A stretch of 64,000 nt of DNA, from assembly GCF_031877795.1 (NCBI RefSeq), contig NW_027436627.1, forward strand, positions 32,090 to 96,089, read 5' to 3'. The notes below the pieces were generated by a model. The model was not told the origin of the DNA. It worked only from the letters and a program-made list of their open reading frames with translations, and did no database searches. This document shows, piece by piece, positions 10,291 through 20,610 of the stretch. A program made the translations under genes and the position numbers. This stretch comes from Strix aluco. Its lineage: Eukaryota; Chordata; Aves; Strigiformes; Strigidae. How positions within the stretch are numbered: position 1 is the stretch's first letter; the number at the start of each line of letters is the position of its first letter.

Positions 10291-10815
10291 ACAGAACTCC
10301 CCGGGGGTGGGAGGGGGACAGAGGATGGGACTGTTGTGCCGCATCCAGCCGGGTCTAGAGCTGAGGATTTGGGCACTGGGCTGGGCTTAGGGTGCCCCTG
10401 CGATGGACGCTGGAGTCTTGAGGCAGCGCAGGGATGCTCAGGCTCAGCTGAAGAGTTTTGGGGAGATTGTCTGGAATTTGGGGACGCAGCTCACCCGCGT
10501 CTGAGCGTGACGCTGGGGTCTGGGCTGAGGGCAGAGGTTTGGTCCTGAGCAGATGTTTGGGGTGACGACGGGGGGGTTTAGGCTCTGGGCAGGGCTTAGG
10601 GGTCCCTGTGCTGGAGCTGGCAGGTGCAGGCCGGGGTCTGGGTGCCCAGAGCGAGGTCGGGGTGGGGCTCTGGGCTCAGGGTAGGGTCCAGGGGCAGCTC
10701 AGAATGTCGGGCCCAGGGCAGGGGAGCGGGGCATAGCCCCGCATCGCTGCCCCCCCCAAAAACCCCCTGGATGGGGGATTTCCTGGCGGGACGGGGCCGA
10801 GCTGCCCCCAGGTTC

Positions 10816-11117
10816 TTTCCCGCAGTAGTAGGTGGCCGTGTCGTCGTCCCTGAGGCTGCTCATCTGCAGCGTGACCGTGCTCTGGGCGTTGTCCCTGGAG
10901 ATGGTGAAGCGACCTTTGACCGACGGCGCGTAGTAGGTGCTACCACCGCTGGTAATTTGCGCGACCCACTCGAGCCCCTTCCCGGGCGCCTGTCGCACCC
11001 AGTTCATGCTGAAGCTGCTGAAGGTGAAGCCGGAGCCCTTGCAGACGAGGGTCAGGGACCCCCCGGGGACCCGGAGGCCTCCTCCGGTCTCCACCAATTC
11101 CACGGCCGCCCGCAGCC
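10816..11117 (-). pseudogene. IGHV: IGHV pseudogene psi-12
   Basis: CDR1 SFSMN, EWVAQ, CDR2 [20 protein letters not shown], tail EPGGSSAPS. It is the outer end of the right arm of inverted repeat A. The upstream acceptor region matches psi-4 rather than psi-9, so arm homology ends at the V exon. The leader remnant begins at about 11208 but is cut by the assembly gap. Confidence 0.87.
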
Positions 11118-11225
11118 CTGCGGAAGACAAAAAGGGCAAAAATTGAAGCGCCAGATTTTGACATCATTCTCCCAAATCCGCGCCCAGGGAGGGCGTTGGC
11201 GGGGCTGGGTCCTACCTGGGAGGGA

Positions 11226-11425
11226 NNNNNNNNNNNNNNNNNNNNNNNNNNNNNNNNNNNNNNNNNNNNNNNNNNNNNNNNNNNNNNNNNNNNNNNNNNN
11301 NNNNNNNNNNNNNNNNNNNNNNNNNNNNNNNNNNNNNNNNNNNNNNNNNNNNNNNNNNNNNNNNNNNNNNNNNNNNNNNNNNNNNNNNNNNNNNNNNNNN
11401 NNNNNNNNNNNNNNNNNNNNNNNNN
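11226..11425. other. Assembly gap (200 N)
   Basis: Exactly 200 N, so probably a placeholder of unknown true size. The left edge is upstream of a minus-strand V. The right edge is sequence normally found downstream of a plus-strand V, so at least one V may be missing. Confidence 0.95.
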
Positions 11426-12115
11426 TCCCGAGTCTTCACCATTTGCCCCAACCCTTGACTTTCTGCACCGTGAGTGACCGTTTGCCCCAAAGTTCAAGTG
11501 TTGGCCCAAAGCCTGAAGCATTTGCCCCCAACTCTCGTCCATTTTTGCAGCAAATCTCAACCATTTACCCCAAAATTTGTCCATTTTCATCTCAAGTCTC
11601 AACCATTTCCCCAACCTTGACCATTTCTGCCCCAAAACTCAACTATTTTCACCCCAATCTCAACCATTTGCCCCAAACCTCGACCATGTTTATCCCAAGT
11701 CTTGACCGTTTGCACTGAGTCTTGACTGGTTTTGCCCCAAACCTTGACTGGTTTTGCCCAAACTCAACCTTTTTCATTGGGTCTCAACCATATTTCCCCA
11801 ACTTCAATTGTTTTTGCCCCAAACCTTCACTGGTTGTACCAGACATCGACCGTTTAGCAGCAAATCTTCACCATTTTTACCTCAAACCTCAACCAGTTGC
11901 CGGAGTCTCAAACATTTGTGCCCCAAAACTCGACTGGTTTTGCCCCAAACCTTGACTCTTTGCACTGAGTCTCAACCATTTGCCCCAAACTTTGACTATT
12001 TGCCCCAAACTTTGACTGGTTGTAGCAAACATCAACTGTTTGCAGCAAATCTTGAGCATTTTTGCCTCAAATGTCAATCCGTTGCCCAAAGTCTCAACCT
12101 TTTTTGACCAAAACT
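11426..12115. repeat. Minisatellite (TTTGCCCCAAACCTTGAC type)
   Basis: About 690 bp of degenerate repeat with a unit of roughly 25-30 bp built on CAACC/TTTGCCCCAAA. There is no gene. Confidence 0.7.
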
Positions 12116-12494
12116 TTGACACAAGGGGAGACCCCCAGGTCCCCCAGTCCCTGCTCCAGGCTGGCACCGGCCTCGGGGGAGCAAATTTGGGATCCTGGGG
12201 GGGTCTGGGCACAGGGAGGGGGCTGGGCTGGGGGCAGGGTCTGGGCTCAGGGTGAGGGTCTGGGCTCAGGGCCGGGGTCACGCAGGGCTCCAGGATCGGG
12301 GCCGGGTCCTGGCTGGGCCCAGAGAAGGGTCAGTGTGAGGTTCATGGTGGCACTGGAGGATCTTCAAGGGCTTTTCCAACCGAGAGGATTCTGGGATTCT
12401 CTGACCCAGCCCTGCCGACCCCCTCCCCAGGTGCAGATTTGGGGATCGATGCTGAGACCGGGCGACCCAATTTTGGCCTTTTTGTTCTCCGCAG

Positions 12495-12796
12495 GGCTGC
12501 GGGCGGCCGTGGAATTGGTGGAGACCGGAGGAGGCCTCCGGGTCCCCGGGGTGTCCCTGACCCTCGTCTGCAAGGGCTCCGGCTTCGATTTCAGCAGCAC
12601 CTACATGAACTGGGTGCGACAGGCGCCCGGGAAGGGGCTCGAGTTTATCGCGTATATTAACTACGCTGCTGGCGCCTGGTACGCTCCGGCCTTCAAAGGT
12701 CGCTCCACCATCTCCAGGGACAACGCCCAGAGCACGGTCACGCTGCAGATGAGCAGCCTCAGGGACGACGACACGGCCACCTACTACTGCGCCAAA
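12495..12796 (+). pseudogene. IGHV: IGHV pseudogene psi-13 (copy of psi-1)
   Basis: Same CDR1 STYMN and CDR2 [14 protein letters not shown] as psi-1. The tail is [11 protein letters not shown], with one residue changed. The offset to psi-1 is a constant 12,368 bp over more than 1.2 kb, so this is a recent direct segmental duplication. Confidence 0.9.
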
Positions 12797-12970
12797 GGTT
12801 ATACTGGTAGAAGTGGCACCGAGCCCGGCCCTGTGTCCCCAAATCCCAGCATTGTCCCCAAATCCCTGCACAAAACCCAGACCTTGTCTCAAGCCTGGAC
12901 CCCTGCACCAAGCACAGAACCCATAATCAACCCCAAATCCTGGGCTTTTGGCCCCAATCCCTGCCCTGCT

Positions 12971-13058
12971 CATCCTCTGCCAGGGCTCTGACTTCACCCC
13001 CAGCAGCTCCGCAATGTTCTGGCTCCAACAGGCACCTGGACCCTTCCCCAAACCCTCG
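12971..13058 (+). pseudogene. Relic IGHV fragment
   Basis: Duplicate of the relic at 603-690 at the same 12,368-bp offset. Confidence 0.6.
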
Positions 13059-13167
13059 CACCAGTCCCAGGGCCCTGCCCAGAGCCCGGAAATCCCCACC
13101 CTGCACCCCCAAATCCCAGCATCTCCCCCGAAATCGTTAACACTCATTAACACAGCAGCGCTAATTC

Positions 13168-13261
13168 CCAGAACATACTCGAGCCCCTTCCCCAGCTCCT
13201 CTCACACCCAGCTCATGCTGGTGCCGCTGAAATCGAAGCCGGAGCCCTCCCAGGACACGGC
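13168..13261 (-). pseudogene. Relic IGHV fragment with stop
   Basis: Duplicate of the minus-strand relic at 800-893. It keeps the in-frame TGA after SWV. Confidence 0.55.
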
Positions 13262-13597
13262 CTGGGACAGGGACTGGGGCTCAGGTCAGGGTTTGGGCTG
13301 GGTGCAGGGTTTGGGGTGAGGACGGGGGCGTTTAGGCTCCAGGCAGGGCTTAGGGGTCCCTGGGTTGGACTGGCAGGTGCAGGCTGGGGTCTGGGTGCCC
13401 AGAGCGGGGTCGGGGCGGGGCTCTGGTCTGGGGGAAAATGGTCGTGGTTTGGGCCAGGTCTGTGGGCTGGAGGCAGGGGATCAGGCTGGGGGTGATGGTG
13501 GGGGCTGAGGGCAGGGTCCAGGGAGGGGCTGGGATGTGGGGACACGGCGCAGGGATGTTGGGACTTGGGGAAGGGGGTCGGGGCCAATATCAGCATT

Positions 13598-13899
13598 TTT
13601 GGTGCAGTAGTAGGTGGCCGTGTCGTCGTCCCTGAGGCTGCTCATCTGCAGCGTGACCGTGCTCTGGGCGTTGTCCCTGGAGATGGTGAAGCGGCCTTGG
13701 ACCGACGGCGCGTATCTTGTGGTACCACCACTGGTAATAAGCGCGACCCACTCGAGGCCCTTCCCAGGTACCTGTCGTGCCCATCCCATGGCGTAGGGGC
13801 TGAAATCGAAGCCAGAGGCCTTGCAGACGAGGGTCAGGGACCCCCCGGGGGCCAGGAGGCCTCCTCCAGTCTCCACCAATTCCACGGCCGCCCGCAGCC
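13598..13899 (-). pseudogene. IGHV: IGHV pseudogene psi-14
   Basis: FR1 [12 protein letters not shown], then [25 protein letters not shown]2 [21 protein letters not shown], tail NADIGPDP. It occupies the position of psi-2 in the duplicated block, but its V exon has diverged in CDR1 and CDR2 while the tail is the same. That suggests V-confined exchange after duplication. Confidence 0.88.
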
Positions 13900-14251
13900 C
13901 TGCGGAGGGAAAAATTGAGGCACCTGGTCCCGGCATCAACCCCCAGGGGATCCTCCAGTATCTTCTCCTCCTCCTCCTCACACTCTCCCATGTAGGACCC
14001 AGCCCCACTGAGCCCTCCCCGAGCACAGATTTGGGGGTCAATACCAGGACCAGGAGACTCAATTCTGACAAATTTGAGTCAGCTGGTCCTGGCATCGACC
14101 CCCAGGGGATTCCCCAGCACCTTCTTCTCCTCCTCCTCCTCACACCCTCCCAGGTAGGACCCAGCCCCGCCAACACCCTCCCTGGGCGCAGATTTGGGAG
14201 AATGATGTCAAAATCTGGCGTTTCAATTTTTGCCCTTTTTGTCTTCCGCAG

Positions 14252-14556
14252 GGCTGCGGGCGGCCGTGGAATTGGTGGAGACCGGAGGAGGCCTCCGGGT
14301 CCCCGGGGTGTCCCTGACCCTCGTCTGCAAGGGCTCCGGCTTCGATTTCAGCAACGCCTACATGTACTGGGTGCGACAGGCACCCGGGAAGGGGCTTGAT
14401 TACGTCGCAAGAATTAACAGCGATGGTAGTAGCACAGAGTACGCGCCGTCGGTCAAAGGCCGCTTCACCATCTCCAGGGACAACGCCCAGAGCACGGTCA
14501 CGCTGCAGATGAGCAGCCTCAGGGACGACGACACAGCCACCTACTTCTGCGCCAAA
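14252..14556 (+). pseudogene. IGHV: IGHV pseudogene psi-15
   Basis: CDR1 region [21 protein letters not shown]2 [21 protein letters not shown], tail [13 protein letters not shown] leader remnant at about 14110-14153 has a Leu run and an intact GTAGGACC donor, with a second copy at about 13950-13993. No start codon or octamer is seen. Confidence 0.88.
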
Positions 14557-14662
14557 AGTGCTGATGGTGGTGCTTATGGTGGCACCGAGCCCCAACACCC
14601 TTGTGATGTGTCCCCAAATCCCAGCATCGAACCTAAATCCCTGCACCAAACCCAGGCCTTGT

Positions 14663-15212
14663 CACAGAATCCCAGAATCATCTCGGTTCGAAGGGATCTT
14701 GAAGCTCCTCCAGTCCAACCATTAACCCAGCACTGACCGTTCCCAACTCCACCAGATCCCTCAGCGCTGGCTCAACCCGACTCTTCAACCCCTCCAGGGA
14801 TGGGGACTCCCCCCCTGCCCTGGGCAGCCCATTCCAACGCCCAACAGCCCCTTCTGCAAAGAAATCCTTCCTAAGAGCCAGTCTGACCCTGCCCTGGCGC
14901 AGCTTGAGGCCATTCCCTCTTGGCCTGGCGCTGGGTCCTTGGCTCAAGAGACTCCTCCCCCCTCTCTGCACCCTCCTTTCAGGGAGTTGTAGAGGGCCAG
15001 GAGGTCTCCCCTCAGCCTCCTCTTCTCCAGACTCAACCCCCCCAGGTCCCTCAGCCGCTCCCCACCAGACCTGCCTTTCCTAAACCCGCTGACTGGGCCT
15101 GACCATCTGGTTGTCCCACACGTGGTGTGTGATGGTGCTCAGGAGGAGCTGCTCCATCAGCTTCTCAAGCTGACAGGCCTGGAATTTCCCGGATCATCCT
15201 TCCGACCCTTCG
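14663..15212 (-). mobile_element. CR1 LINE fragment, internally deleted
   Basis: Reverse-oriented CR1. The left end is the CR1 3' terminus (CACAGAATCCCAGAATCATC). Then comes the conserved 3' ORF2 end with the CCTCTTCTCCAGACTCAAC block. After about 15105 it jumps to a more 5' part of ORF2 (a reverse-transcriptase palm region, CTGACAGGCCTGGAATTTCC). It is inserted between psi-15 and psi-16 and lengthens that tail-to-tail interval to 870 bp. Confidence 0.85.
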
Positions 15213-15426
15213 TGAAGTCAGAGCCCTGGCAGAGGATGTGCAGGGCAGGGATTGGGGCCGAAAGCCCAGGATTTGGGCTCGAGGAAGGGTTTTGTGCTTG
15301 GTGCAAGGGTCCAGGTTTGAGACAATCCTGGGTTTTGTGCTGGGATTTGGGGACAATGTTGAGATTTGGGGACACAGCACAGGGGTGTTGGGGCTTGGTG
15401 GCACCATAAGCAGCACCAGCACCATC

Positions 15427-15728
15427 TCTGGCGCAGTAGTAGGTGGCCGTGTCGTCGTCCCTGAGGCTGCTCATCTGCAGCGTGACCGTGCTCTGGGCGT
15501 TGTCCTTGGAGATGGTGAAGCAGCCTTTGACCGACGACGCGTAGTAGGTGCTACCACCGTTGGTAATAAGCGCGACCCACTCGAGGCCCTTCCCGGGCGC
15601 CTGTCGCACCCAGTTCATGCTGAAGCTGCTGAAGGTGAAGCCGGAGCCCTTGCAGACGAGGGTCAGGGACCCCCCGGGGGCCCGGAGACCTCCTCCGGTC
15701 TCCACCAATTCCACGGCCGCCCGCAGCC
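15427..15728 (-). pseudogene. IGHV: IGHV pseudogene psi-16
   Basis: CDR1 SFSMN, EWVAL, CDR2 [15 protein letters not shown] followed by Cys, then FTISKDN. The extra FR3 Cys and the Lys for Arg are unusual. YYCAR, tail [12 protein letters not shown] leader remnant lies at about 15827-15868 on the same strand. It is head-to-head with psi-17, 564 bp apart, mirroring psi-8/psi-9. Confidence 0.88.
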
Positions 15729-16292
15729 CTGCGGAAGACAAAAAAAAGCCAAAATTGTGTCACCCGATGGCGGCGTCAACCCCCAAATCTGCACCCGGGG
15801 AGGGGGTCGGCGGAGCTGGGTCCTACCTGGGAGGGTGCGAGGAGGAGGAGGAGAAGTTGCTGGGGAATCCCCTGGGGGTTTATGCCGGGACCGGGTGACT
15901 CAATTCTGCTCTTTCTTCTTCTACCGAGGGCTGGTGGGGAGAAGAAAGGACAGAATTGAGCCGCCTGATCTCGGCATCGACCCCCGGGGTCTCCCCTGGC
16001 ACCAGCCTCGGGGAGCAAATCTGGGCCCGTTGGGGGTCCGGGCTCAGGGTGAGGGTCTGGGCTCAGGGCCGGGGTCACGCGGGGCTCCAGGATCGGGGCC
16101 GGGACCCGGCTGGGCCCAGAGAAGGGTCAGTGTGAGGTTCATGGTGGCACTGGAGGATCTTCAAGGGCTTTTCCAACCTGGATGATTCTGGGATTGTGTG
16201 ACGCAGCCCCGCTGACCCCCTCCCCGGGCACGGATTTGGGGGGGTGATACCGGGACCAGGTGACCCAATTTTGGCCTTTTTGTTCTCTGCAG

Positions 16293-16597
16293 GGCTGCGG
16301 GCGGCCGTGGAATTGGTGGAGACCGGAGGAGGCCTCCGGGCCCCTGGGGGGTCCCTGACCCTCGTCTGCAAGGGCTCCGGCTTCACCTTCAGCAGCACCT
16401 ACATGGGATGGATGCGACAGGCACCCGGGAAGGGGCTCGAGTTCGTTGCGCTTATTAACAGCGGTGGTGGTACCACCTGGTACACGCCGTCGGTCAAAGG
16501 CCGCTTCACCATCTCCAGGGACAACGCCCAGAGCACGGTCACGCTGCAGATGAGCAGCCTCAGGGACGACGACACGGCCACCTACTACTGCGCCAAA
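16293..16597 (+). pseudogene. IGHV: IGHV pseudogene psi-17
   Basis: CDR1 [21 protein letters not shown]2 [21 protein letters not shown], tail [11 protein letters not shown] (shared with psi-1 and psi-20). It is the outer left end of inverted repeat B. Acceptor TGTTCTCTGCAG as in psi-8. Confidence 0.88.
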
Positions 16598-16771
16598 GGT
16601 TATACTGGTAGAGGTGGCACTGAGCCCGGCCCCGTGTCCCCACATCTCAACATTGTCCCCAAATCCCTGCATAAAACCCAGGACTTGTCTCAAGCCTGGA
16701 CCCCTGCACCAAGCACAGAACCCATAATCAACCCCAAATCCTGGGCTTTTGGCCCCAATCCCTGCCCTGCA

Positions 16772-16859
16772 CATCCTCTGCCAGGGCTCTGACATCACCC
16801 CCAGCAGCTCCGCCATGTTCTGGCTCCAACAGGCACCTGGACCCTTCCCCAAACCCTCG
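16772..16859 (+). pseudogene. Relic IGHV fragment
   Basis: [21 protein letters not shown]-type relic (Ile for Phe) downstream of psi-17. Confidence 0.58.
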
Positions 16860-17385
16860 CACCAGTCCCAGGGCCCTGCCCAGAGCCCAGAAATCCCCAC
16901 CCTGCACCCCCAAATCCCGGCATCTTCCCCCAAATCCTCACCCCGAGCATCAGTGTCCCAACCCTGCATCCCAAAGTCCCAACATCTGCCCCAAAATCCC
17001 AACATCTGCCCCAAAATCCCAACATCTGCCCCAAAATCTTTGCCCTAAGAATCTACAGAATGGTTGGACTCGGTGATCTTCAAGGTCTTTTCCAACCGAG
17101 ATGATTCTGTGAGTCTGTAAAAATAGATGAGTTTTGGGGAAAATGGTTGAGATTTGCTGCAAAAATTGACGAGACTTGTTGGCAAATGGTTGAAGTTTTG
17201 GGCCAACACTTGAAGTTTGGGGCAAACGGTCACTCAAGGTGCAGAAAGTCAAGGGTTGGGGCAAACGGTGAAGACTCGGGGCGAGATTCTGGGATGGGTT
17301 CAGCGGTTTTGGGAGGGTTTGGGGACACGGCGGAGGGACGTTGGGGCTCAGGGCCGGGGTGGGAGCCATTACCAGCACCATCTTC

Positions 17386-17637
17386 TCTGGCGCAGTAGTA
17401 GGTGGCCGTGTCGTCGTCCCTGAGGCTGCTCATCTGCAGCGTGACCGTGCTCTGGGCGTTGTCCCTGGAGATGGTGAAGCGGCCTTCAACCGACGGCGCG
17501 TAGAAGGTGCCACTACTATCGTCATGAATACCCGCGACGTACTCGAGCCCCTTCCCGGGCGCCTGTCGCACCCAGAGCATGGTGAAGCTGCTGAAGGTGA
17601 AGCCGGAGCCCTTGCAGACGAGGGTCAGGGACCCCCC
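17386..17637 (-). pseudogene. IGHV: IGHV pseudogene psi-18, 5'-truncated
   Basis: CDR1 SFTML, EYVAG, CDR2 [21 protein letters not shown], tail [11 protein letters not shown]. It is truncated in FR1 at the same CGATCGCCTCAGCC junction as psi-10, and is the inner left end of inverted repeat B. The tail is identical to that of its partner psi-19. Confidence 0.86.
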
Positions 17638-18109
17638 GATCGCCTCAGCCCCGCAGTTTTTAGCAGCTTTTCGCTTTTCAGACCCATTTTATCTTCCCTC
17701 CCGCGTTGCTCTTTCAGTTCCTGTCCCCGCACACCTGCAGGTCTCTGCGGAGCCTTCGCTGTCGCTCCGACCCCGTTCTGTCCTTCACGGGCTTCACCCA
17801 GTTGCTGGCGGCAGCTCCGCAGACAGACCCCGGCGTTCCCCGCACACCAGTGACAGGGGGTCAGGAACAGAGGACGCACAGGGACCCCCGGGGGTCTGGA
17901 CCCAGCCGGGACCCTACCCCAATCCTGGAGCCCAGCTCAACATTTGGTCCAAGCCCAGACCCTCACCCTGAGCCCGGACCCAGCCCAGAGCCCAGCCCCT
18001 CCCTGTGCCCAGACCCCCCAGGATCCCAGATTTGCTCCCCCGAGGCTGGTGCCAGCCTGGAGCAGGGACCGGGGGGACCTGGGGGTCTCCTCTTGTGCCC
18101 CTACCCCAG
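17638..18109. other. Centre of inverted repeat B; non-V spacer
   Basis: 472 bp. The first about 220 bp match 9287-9510. The rest is G+C-rich spacer ending in a CCCCTACCCCAG acceptor for psi-19. No gene is seen. Confidence 0.6.
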
Positions 18110-18411
18110 GGCTGCGGGTGGCTGAGGAGCTGGTCGAGACCAGAGGAGGCCTCCAGATGCCTGAGGGGTCCCTGACCCTCGTCTGCAAGGGCTCCGGCTT
18201 CACCTTCAGCAGCTTCGACATGCAATGGCTGCGACAGGCGCCCGGGAAGGGCATCGAATTCGTTGCGGCTGTTGGCACCATTGGTGACACCTACTATGCA
18301 CCGTCAGTCCGAGGTCGCTCCACCATCTCCAGGGACAACGCCCAGAGCACGGTCACGCTGCAGATGAGCAGCCTCAGGGACGACGACACGGCCACCTACT
18401 ACTGCGCCAGA
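18110..18411 (+). pseudogene. IGHV: IGHV pseudogene psi-19 (most divergent FR1)
   Basis: Distinct FR1: [22 protein letters not shown]1 [23 protein letters not shown]2 [28 protein letters not shown], tail [11 protein letters not shown]. Its acceptor also differs (CTACCCCAG). 5' stubs of this FR1 type with no V body persist at about 19664-19706 and 22678-22720 on the other strand. Confidence 0.87.
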
Positions 18412-18944
18412 GAAGATGGTGCTGGTAATGGCTCCCACCCCGGCCCTGAGCCCCAACGTCCCTCCGCCGTGTCCCCAAACCCTCCCAAAACCGCTGAACC
18501 CATCCCAGAATCTCGCCCCGAGTCTTCACCGTTTGCCCCAACCCTTGACTTTCTGCACCATGAGTGACCGTTTGCCCCAAACTTCAAGTGTTGGCCCAAA
18601 ACTTCAACCATTTGCCAACAAGTCTCGTCAATTTTTGCAACAAATCTCAACCATTTTCCCCAAAACTCATCTATTTTTACAGACTCACAGAATCATCTCG
18701 GTTGGAAAAGACCTTGAAGATCACCGAGTCCAACCATTCTGTAGATTCTTGGGGCAAAGATTTTGGGGCAGATGTTGGGATTTTGGGGCAGATGTTGGGA
18801 TTTTGGGGCAGATGTTGGGACTTTGGGATGCAGGGTTGGGACACTGATGCTCGGGGTGAGGATTTGGGGGAAGATGCCGGGATTTGGGGGTGCAGGGTGG
18901 GGATTTCTGGGCTCTGGGCAGGGCCCTGGGACTGGTGCGAGGGT

Positions 18945-19024
18945 TTGGGGAAGGGTCCAGGTGCCTGTTGGAGCCAGAACATTGCGGAGCTGCTGGGGGT
19001 GAAGTCAGAGCCCTGGCAGAGGAT
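18945..19024 (-). pseudogene. Relic IGHV fragment
   Basis: [19 protein letters not shown]-type relic downstream of psi-20, the inverted partner of 16772-16859. Confidence 0.58.
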
Positions 19025-19199
19025 GAGCAGGGCAGGGATTGGGGCCAAAAGCCCAGGATTTGGGGTTGATTATGGGTTCTGTGCTTGGTGCAGGGGTCCA
19101 GGCTTGAGACAAGTCCTGGGTTTTGTGCAGGGATTTGGGGGCAATGCTGGGATTTGGGGACACGGGGCCGGGCTCGGTGCCACCTCTACCAGTATAACC

Positions 19200-19504
19200 T
19201 TTGGTGCAGTAGTAGGTGGCCGTGTCGTCGTCCCTGAGGCTGCTCATCTGCAGCGTGACCGTGCTCTGGGCGTTGTCCCTGGAGATGGTGAAGCGGCCTT
19301 TGACCGCCGGCGCGTAGCCTGTCCAACCACCATCGTTGGTAATAGCCGCGACGTACTCGATGCCCTTCCCGGGCGCCTGTCGCACCCACTGCATGCCGAC
19401 ACTGCTGAAGGTTTAGCCGGAGCCCTTGCAGACGAGGGTCAGGGACCCCTCGGGGGCCCGGAGGCCTCCTCCGGTCTCCACCAATTCCACGGCCGCCCGC
19501 AGCC
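19200..19504 (-). pseudogene. IGHV: IGHV pseudogene psi-20 with nonsense codon
   Basis: Full-length V exon, but the Phe after CKGSG is TAA (19413-19415 on the reverse strand). CDR1 SVGMQ, IEYVAA, CDR2 [21 protein letters not shown], tail [12 protein letters not shown] body like psi-4, tail like psi-17: a mosaic. A leader remnant lies at about 19588-19632. It is the outer right end of inverted repeat B. Confidence 0.9.
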
Positions 19505-20036
19505 CTGCGGAAGACAAAAAGGCCAAAATTGAGGTGCCCGATCTCAGCATTGACCCCCGGGAGGGTGTTGGTGGGGCTGGGTCCTACCTGGGAGGGTGTG
19601 AGGAGGAGGAGGAGAAGAAGGTGCTGGGGGATCCCCTGGGAGTGATGGAATTGGTTCCGTGGAATTCCACAGTCGCCCGCAGCCCTGGGGTGGGGGCACA
19701 AGGGGAGACCCCCAGGTCCCCCCGGTCCCTGCTCCAGGCCGGCACCAGCCTTGGGGGAGCAAATCTGGGACCCTGGGGGGGTCTGGGCACAGGGTGAGGG
19801 TCTGGGCTCAGGGCCGGGGTCACGCAGGGCTCCAGGATCGGGGCCGGGTCCCGGCTGGGCCCAGAGAAGGGTCAGTGTGAGGTTCATGGTGGCACTGGAG
19901 GATCTTCAAGGGCTTTTCCAACCTGGATGATTCTGGGATTGTGTGACCCAGCCCCGCCGACCCCCTCCCCAGGGACAGATTTGGGGGGTGATGCCGAGAC
20001 TGGGCGCCTCAATTTTGGCCTTTTTGTCTTCCGCAG

Positions 20037-20341
20037 GGCTGCGGGCGGCCGTGGAATTGGTGGAGACCGGAGGAGGCCTCCGGGCCCCCGGGGGGTCCCT
20101 GACCCTCGTCTGCAAGGGCTCCGGCTTCACCTTCAGCAGCTTCGACATGTTCTGGGTGCGACAGGCGCCCGGGAAGGGCCTTGAGTGGCTCGCAGGTATT
20201 TACAGCGATGGTAGTGGCACCTCCTACGCGCCGTCGGTCAAAGGCCGCTTCACCATCTCCAGGGACAACGCCCAGAGCACGGTCACGCTGCAGATGAGCA
20301 GCCTCAGGGACGACGACACGGCCACCTACTACTGCGCCAAA
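20037..20341 (+). pseudogene. IGHV: IGHV pseudogene psi-21
   Basis: CDR1 SFDMF, EWLAG, CDR2 [21 protein letters not shown], tail [11 protein letters not shown]. Acceptor TTTTTGTCTTCCGCAG. A CR1 tail lies upstream and no leader is present. It combines a CDR2 close to psi-3 with a tail close to psi-8. Confidence 0.88.
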
Positions 20342-20527
20342 CGTGCTGGTAGTGGTTATGGTGGCCCCGAGCCCCAACACCCCTGTGCTGTGTCCCCAAA
20401 TCCCAGCTTTGTCCCCAAATCCCTGCACAAAACCCAGGACTTGTCTCAAGCCTGGACCCCTGCACCAAGCACAAAACCCTTCCTCGACCCCAAATCCTGG
20501 GCTTTTGGCCCCAATCCCTGCCCTGCT

Positions 20528-20610
20528 CATCCTCTGCCAGGGCTCTGACTTCACCCCCAGCAGCTCCGCCATGTTCTGGCTCCAACAGGCACCTGGACCC
20601 TTCCCCAGAC
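20528..20610 (+). pseudogene. Relic IGHV fragment
   Basis: [19 protein letters not shown]-type relic about 190 bp downstream of psi-21. Confidence 0.58.
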
